Shown piece by piece: positions 61,028-64,000 of a stretch of 64,000 nucleotides of DNA. A model generated the notes under the pieces. It was not told the origin of the DNA. It saw nothing but the letters and a program-made list of their open reading frames with translations, and ran no database searches. The position numbers were made by a program, and so were the translations under genes. The stretch is from contig NZ_JODS01000016.1 of the NCBI RefSeq assembly GCF_000718025.1, forward strand, positions 84,916 to 148,915, read 5' to 3'. This DNA is from Kitasatospora purpeofusca. Its GTDB lineage: Bacteria; Actinomycetota; Actinomycetes; Streptomycetales; Streptomycetaceae. The first letter of the stretch is position 1, and each line of letters starts with the position of its first letter.

Positions 61028-62115
61028 GTGTGCCTCCGCGCGGTCGTCGCGGTCGTAGGGGTCGTCGCGGTCGGGCTGTGGTGCGACGCACCCGTGTCCG
61101 TCGCGGTGGGGGACGGGCCGGGAGGCGGGGAGGGGAGCGGCGCCGGCGGGCCGGTGGGCCATCGGCCGTCGGCGATCGGGGCCAGCGCCTCCCGGTACGG
61201 ATCGATCCGCCGCACGCTGTTCGTCAAGGTGCTGCCGGTGCCCGCCTCGACGATCAGCGAGGCGTCCGTCAGGCCTGCGCCGAGCACCGCCGGCAGGTCG
61301 AAGGGCCTGATCAGACAGGCGGACAGCGCTCCCGGCAGATCGGTGTCCGACCGGTGGAACCGGCCGCTCACCACCGAGTAGACCGGTCGGCGCGGGGGAG
61401 TCAGGCGCAGCCGCCCGGCGAAGTCCGCGAACGCTCGGGCCTCGCGGGTGAGCGCCGGATGGTGGCTCATGAACGGCAGCCGCAGCCGTCGCGCCGGTAT
61501 GCCGCGCGCCGTCGCCGAGCGTTCGAGGACGGAGAGCCCGTCCAGGGGCCCGGAGAGCACCGTCTCCCCGCTGTGGTTGACACAGGCCACCACCACGGCG
61601 CCGGCGCCCGGCCCTGCCGCGGCGATCAGTCGGGCGGCTGCGGCCGGCCCCGTGCCCAGCAGCGTCATGCCGCCGCTGCGGCCGGTGAGCACCTGGCCGA
61701 GCCGGCATGCCAGGCGGGCCCCGTCGGCGGTCGAGCAGCACCCGGCCGCGGTGAGCGCGGGGATCTCGCCGAAGCTGACCGCCAGGAGGCGGTGCGCCCG
61801 GCAGCCGTCGGCTTCGAGGGCCCGGTGCACCGCCAGCGACACGCCGAACAGCGCGAGCTGTACGGTCCCGGGCGGGTCGGCGGCCAGTGCGCCGACGCTG
61901 AGCGGTGGGCTGCCGGCCAGGCGGGGGCCGATCGGCGGCACGCCGAATTCGGGGGCCACGGCGTCGGCCTCCTCGAAGACCTCGGTGACCGCGGTTGCGA
62001 GCGACCGGGCGCGGGGAAGTGTACGAAGCAGTGCCGTCAGGCCGAAATCCCCCTGACCCGGGAACATGTGTACGACACTTCCGGTGGTCGTGGGACTCTG
62101 TGGGCCGGACATCAT
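61024..62115 (-). CDS. acyltransferase (malonyl-CoA:ACP transacylase-like)
   Basis: 363 aa; two adjacent ATGs. VHMFPGQGDFG is the AT N-terminal motif (usually FPGQG). The nucleophile elbow reads AVSFGEIPAL with Ser114, where GHSLGE is canonical, so the preceding His and Gly are changed. RRLRLPFMSHHPAL provides the active-site His (218/219). The C-terminal 40 residues are a Pro/Thr-rich tail. It probably loads a malonyl or other acyl unit onto the ACP. First gene of the operon, coupled to the oxidase gene by ATGA. Confidence 0.87.
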   Translation of the reverse strand: MMSGPQSPTTTGSVVHMFPGQGDFGLTALLRTLPRARSLATAVTEVFEEADAVAPEFGVPPIGPRLAGSPPLSVGALAADPPGTVQLALFGVSLAVHRALEADGCRAHRLLAVSFGEIPALTAAGCCSTADGARLACRLGQVLTGRSGGMTLLGTGPAAAARLIAAAGPGAGAVVVACVNHSGETVLSGPLDGLSVLERSATARGIPARRLRLPFMSHHPALTREARAFADFAGRLRLTPPRRPVYSVVSGRFHRSDTDLPGALSACLIRPFDLPAVLGAGLTDASLIVEAGTGSTLTNSVRRIDPYREALAPIADGRWPTGPPAPLPSPPPGPSPTATDTGASHHSPTATTPTTATTARRHT

Positions 62116-62234
62116 GGATCCCGCCTCCGCCCTGAGCTGGGTTCGAAGAAACGTTCCGTCGTCCTTGATGGTGGAGTCTGCGACCGAACTCGCGGGGCCT
62201 TCCCGGCGGTCGGGCCGTCAATTGTTCGGATGTG

Positions 62235-62263
62235 TCAACTTCCACTGGAATCAGCGGAGTTGA
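62235..62263. promoter_or_regulatory. inverted repeat in the divergent promoter
   Basis: TCAACT (62235-62240) and AGTTGA (62258-62263) flank 17 bp within the 277-bp region between the biosynthetic operon and the HTH regulator. Possible regulator binding site. Confidence 0.4.
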
Positions 62264-62392
62264 TGAGGAAAAGGGCATCCGTCGAAATGGTGCGGGCGGC
62301 TAGGATGGCGCAGAGTGCGGAGCGCGACCGCGTGCCTCGGAGGTCGGGTCGGGCATCCGTCGGCAGGGCCTCGAAGACCCGGCAGGAGAGCC

Positions 62393-63754
62393 ATGGGCGT
62401 CCATCGTGTGCCGAACACCCGCCTTCGCGAACTGCTCGGCGAAGCCGAGTGGACCGGAGAACAACTGGCCCGGGCCGTCAACCGGATCGGCACGGAGTCC
62501 GGGTGCGCCCTGTCCTACGGGCGCGCCTCGGTGCACCAGTGGCTCACCGGCGTGGTCCCCCGCAAGCCCGTCACCCACCTTGTCTGCTCGGCCCTGAGCC
62601 GTCGGCTGCGACGGCCCGTCACCCTGGACGACGCCGGCTTCGGCGACTCGCAGCCGGTCCTCCCGCCACCGGTCGTCCCGCCGCCGGAACTCCCGGCAGC
62701 GCTCGTGGAGCTCGCCTCCGCGGCCGCCGCACCCGATCGCCACGGGTACCTCCTCCCGTACCGGGCGCCGTCCGTCGGCGGGGGCGTCACCGTGCGGCCG
62801 GGTCCGCTGCCGGTCCTGCTCGGGGACCTCGTCGGCCCGGTCGTGGCCGTGGGCGACGCGGGGCCCCCGGCACAGCCGGACATGCTGGAGCTGTTGCTTC
62901 CCGTCTTCTCCACGATCGACCGGGCCCACGGCGGAGGCCGGGCCCGCATCGCGCTCGCCGTGTTCCTCGCGACCACGGCGGCGCACATGCTCTCCGCGTC
63001 CGCGCCGCCGGTCCGGCGCGCCGGAATCCTCGGAGCCACCGCCCGGCTGTGCTACCTGTGCGCCTTCATGCACGCCGACGACGACCTCAACGGCCTCGCC
63101 GCCCGGTACTACCACCTCGCCCTCGACCTGGCCCGCCTCGCCGGCGACACGGCCACCCAGGCGATGACGCTACGGATCATGGCCGCCCAGGCCTACGAAC
63201 TCGGCCATCGGCGGCAGAGCCTGAGACTGGCGCAGGCCGCCGCCGACTGCCGCATCAGTCCCTCGGCACCGCGCCTCCGGGCCTCCGTCCTGGGGCAGCT
63301 CGCCCTGTCCGAAGCCGCGGTCGGCGAGCGGAGGGCCGCACTGCGCCACATCGGCGGCGCCCGCGACCTCCTGGCGGACGTGACCGGCCCGCCGCCGCCG
63401 GTCGGCGACTACCACCGGGCTTCGTGGGACCACCAACGTGCCCTCGTCGAGGCCGAACTCGGCGATCCGGCCAGGGCGATCGAGTTCTTCGAGACGTCCG
63501 CCGCCCGCAGGTCGCGGACCGAGTCCCGCTCCCGTGCCGTCGTCCTGAGCAAGCTGGCCGAACGCCAGCTCGCCGCCGGGCGGGTCGAAGCCGCCTGCGC
63601 CACCTGGCACGAGTTCCTCGACGTCTACCCGATGCTGACCTCCCGGCGTGCCCGCGCGGCCAGGGCACGGATACCCGGCCTCCTGCTTCCCCACTCCCGA
63701 CGGCCGGCCGCGCACCACCTCCTCCGACGCGCCGGCGCCCTCGGTCCCCGCTGA
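62393..63754 (+). CDS. HTH transcriptional regulator with TPR-like C-terminus
   Basis: 453 aa; CAGGAGAG before ATG. The N-terminal 75 residues are an XRE-type DNA-binding region with a streptomycete style: LRELLGEAEWTGEQLARAVNRIG, then YGRASVHQWLTGVVPRK. Residues about 130-430 are helical repeats (ALAVFLATTAAHML, ATQAMTLRIMAAQAYELGHR, RALVEAELGDPARAIEFFETSA) like TPR modules. This architecture is common in regulators of secondary metabolism and development. It diverges from the seven-gene operon, which is its natural target. The reader should treat the direction of control as unknown. Confidence 0.85.
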   Translation: MGVHRVPNTRLRELLGEAEWTGEQLARAVNRIGTESGCALSYGRASVHQWLTGVVPRKPVTHLVCSALSRRLRRPVTLDDAGFGDSQPVLPPPVVPPPELPAALVELASAAAAPDRHGYLLPYRAPSVGGGVTVRPGPLPVLLGDLVGPVVAVGDAGPPAQPDMLELLLPVFSTIDRAHGGGRARIALAVFLATTAAHMLSASAPPVRRAGILGATARLCYLCAFMHADDDLNGLAARYYHLALDLARLAGDTATQAMTLRIMAAQAYELGHRRQSLRLAQAAADCRISPSAPRLRASVLGQLALSEAAVGERRAALRHIGGARDLLADVTGPPPPVGDYHRASWDHQRALVEAELGDPARAIEFFETSAARRSRTESRSRAVVLSKLAERQLAAGRVEAACATWHEFLDVYPMLTSRRARAARARIPGLLLPHSRRPAAHHLLRRAGALGPR

Positions 63755-63796
63755 GGCGTCACGCGGTACGGGACCGCGAACGGGCTGCTCGGTCGG

Positions 63797-63838
63797 CCGG
63801 TGGCCGGTGGCCGGTGGCCGGTTGCTGGTTGCTGGTTG
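63797..63838. repeat. six tandem 7-bp units
   Basis: CCGGTGG three times, CCGGTTG once, CTGGTTG twice, after the regulator stop. Intergenic slippage repeat. Confidence 0.85.
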
Positions 63839-63919
63839 CCGGGGGACGGTGCCCGGGGCGGCCTGTCGTGAGCGCGTCTCGCTCACCGACAGGCCGGTCT
63901 CGTCGGCCTGGTGGGTGGA

Positions 63920-64000
63920 TCAGGTGTCGGCGGCGGGTTGCTGTCCGGCGTCGCGGCGGAGTTGTTCGTTGATGCGCAGGGCTTCTTCGAGTTGGTCTTC
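63920..64000 (-). CDS. partial hypothetical, C-terminus only
   Basis: The last 26 residues of a minus-strand gene that enters from the right edge: EDQLEEALRINEQLRRDAG then QQPAADT and a TGA. The segment is helical and looks like the end of a coiled coil. Too short to name. Confidence 0.5.
   Translation of the reverse strand, partial: EDQLEEALRINEQLRRDAGQQPAADT

Noticed and set aside
63797..63838. Possible CRISPR-like or phage attachment repeat
   Set aside because: Six 7-bp units without spacers fit simple slippage.
1..64000. CRISPR array, rRNA or tRNA genes
   Set aside because: No spaced identical repeats of CRISPR size and no cloverleaf or rRNA-like sequence found by reading; a dedicated tRNA search could still find one.

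Overview
The window is very GC-rich with strong third-position GC bias, mostly GTG/ATG/TTG starts and GGAGG-type ribosome binding sites. It carries secreted chitinase, galactanase and ricin-type lectin genes, beta/gamma-crystallin and EF-hand proteins, many LacI/TetR/HxlR/DeoR regulators, a second-type TatC and a fatty-acid-synthase-like specialised-metabolism operon. All of this points to a Streptomycetaceae chromosome (Streptomyces or Kitasatospora), probably an accessory-rich arm. No rRNA, tRNA or CRISPR was seen. Several gene remnants (IS630 twice, IS110, a polysaccharide lyase, LuxR/LAL and GAF regulators, an amino-acid-binding protein) show that the region has been rearranged repeatedly.

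Layout. 1-5 kb: an epoxide-hydrolase-like gene divergent from an HxlR regulator, a small membrane protein behind a perfect 16-bp palindrome, two HEAT-like proteins and a lipoprotein. 5.1-8.3 kb: a compact minus-strand group (EF-hand protein, isopropylmalate-dehydrogenase-like enzyme, isochorismatase-like hydrolase, methyltransferase), the last three translationally coupled. 8.6-10.7 kb: a CBM2-FN3-GH18 chitinase behind the 12-bp direct repeats typical of Streptomyces chitinase promoters. 11-20 kb: a crystallin-fold secreted protein, an oxidoreductase/TetR pair with a clear operator, DoxX, methyltransferase, HAD, SUKH-4-like and SDR genes, separated by two copies of a structured repeat.

20.7-29.4 kb: a sugar catabolic island with a class II aldolase, AgaS-like SIS isomerase, PfkB sugar-phosphate kinase, ROK kinase, divergent DeoR regulator and ABC importer. 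This set fits amino-galactose (GalNAc/GalN to tagatose phosphate) use better than any other route I can assemble. 32.2-52 kb: an arabinogalactan-utilisation region with an exo-beta-1,3-galactanase (GH43+CBM13), an endo-beta-1,6-galactanase (GH30+ricin), a LacI regulator and AraFGH-like importer, then a GH35 beta-galactosidase, a second LacI and a MalEFG-like importer. The GH35 promoter and the LacI/importer promoter share a near-identical 18-bp TTACGTAA-centred operator. TatC lies beside the GH35 gene.

52-54.6 kb: a membrane glutaredoxin, a three-repeat ricin lectin, an alpha/beta hydrolase and a GAF remnant. 54.6-62.1 kb: a seven-gene minus-strand operon (acyltransferase, acyl-CoA-oxidase-like protein, KAS III, ketoreductase, KAS III, ACP, KAS II). 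It is a small dissociated fatty acid/polyketide assembly system, and its oxidase lacks the usual catalytic glutamate. A divergent HTH-TPR regulator (62.4-63.75 kb) is the likely controller.
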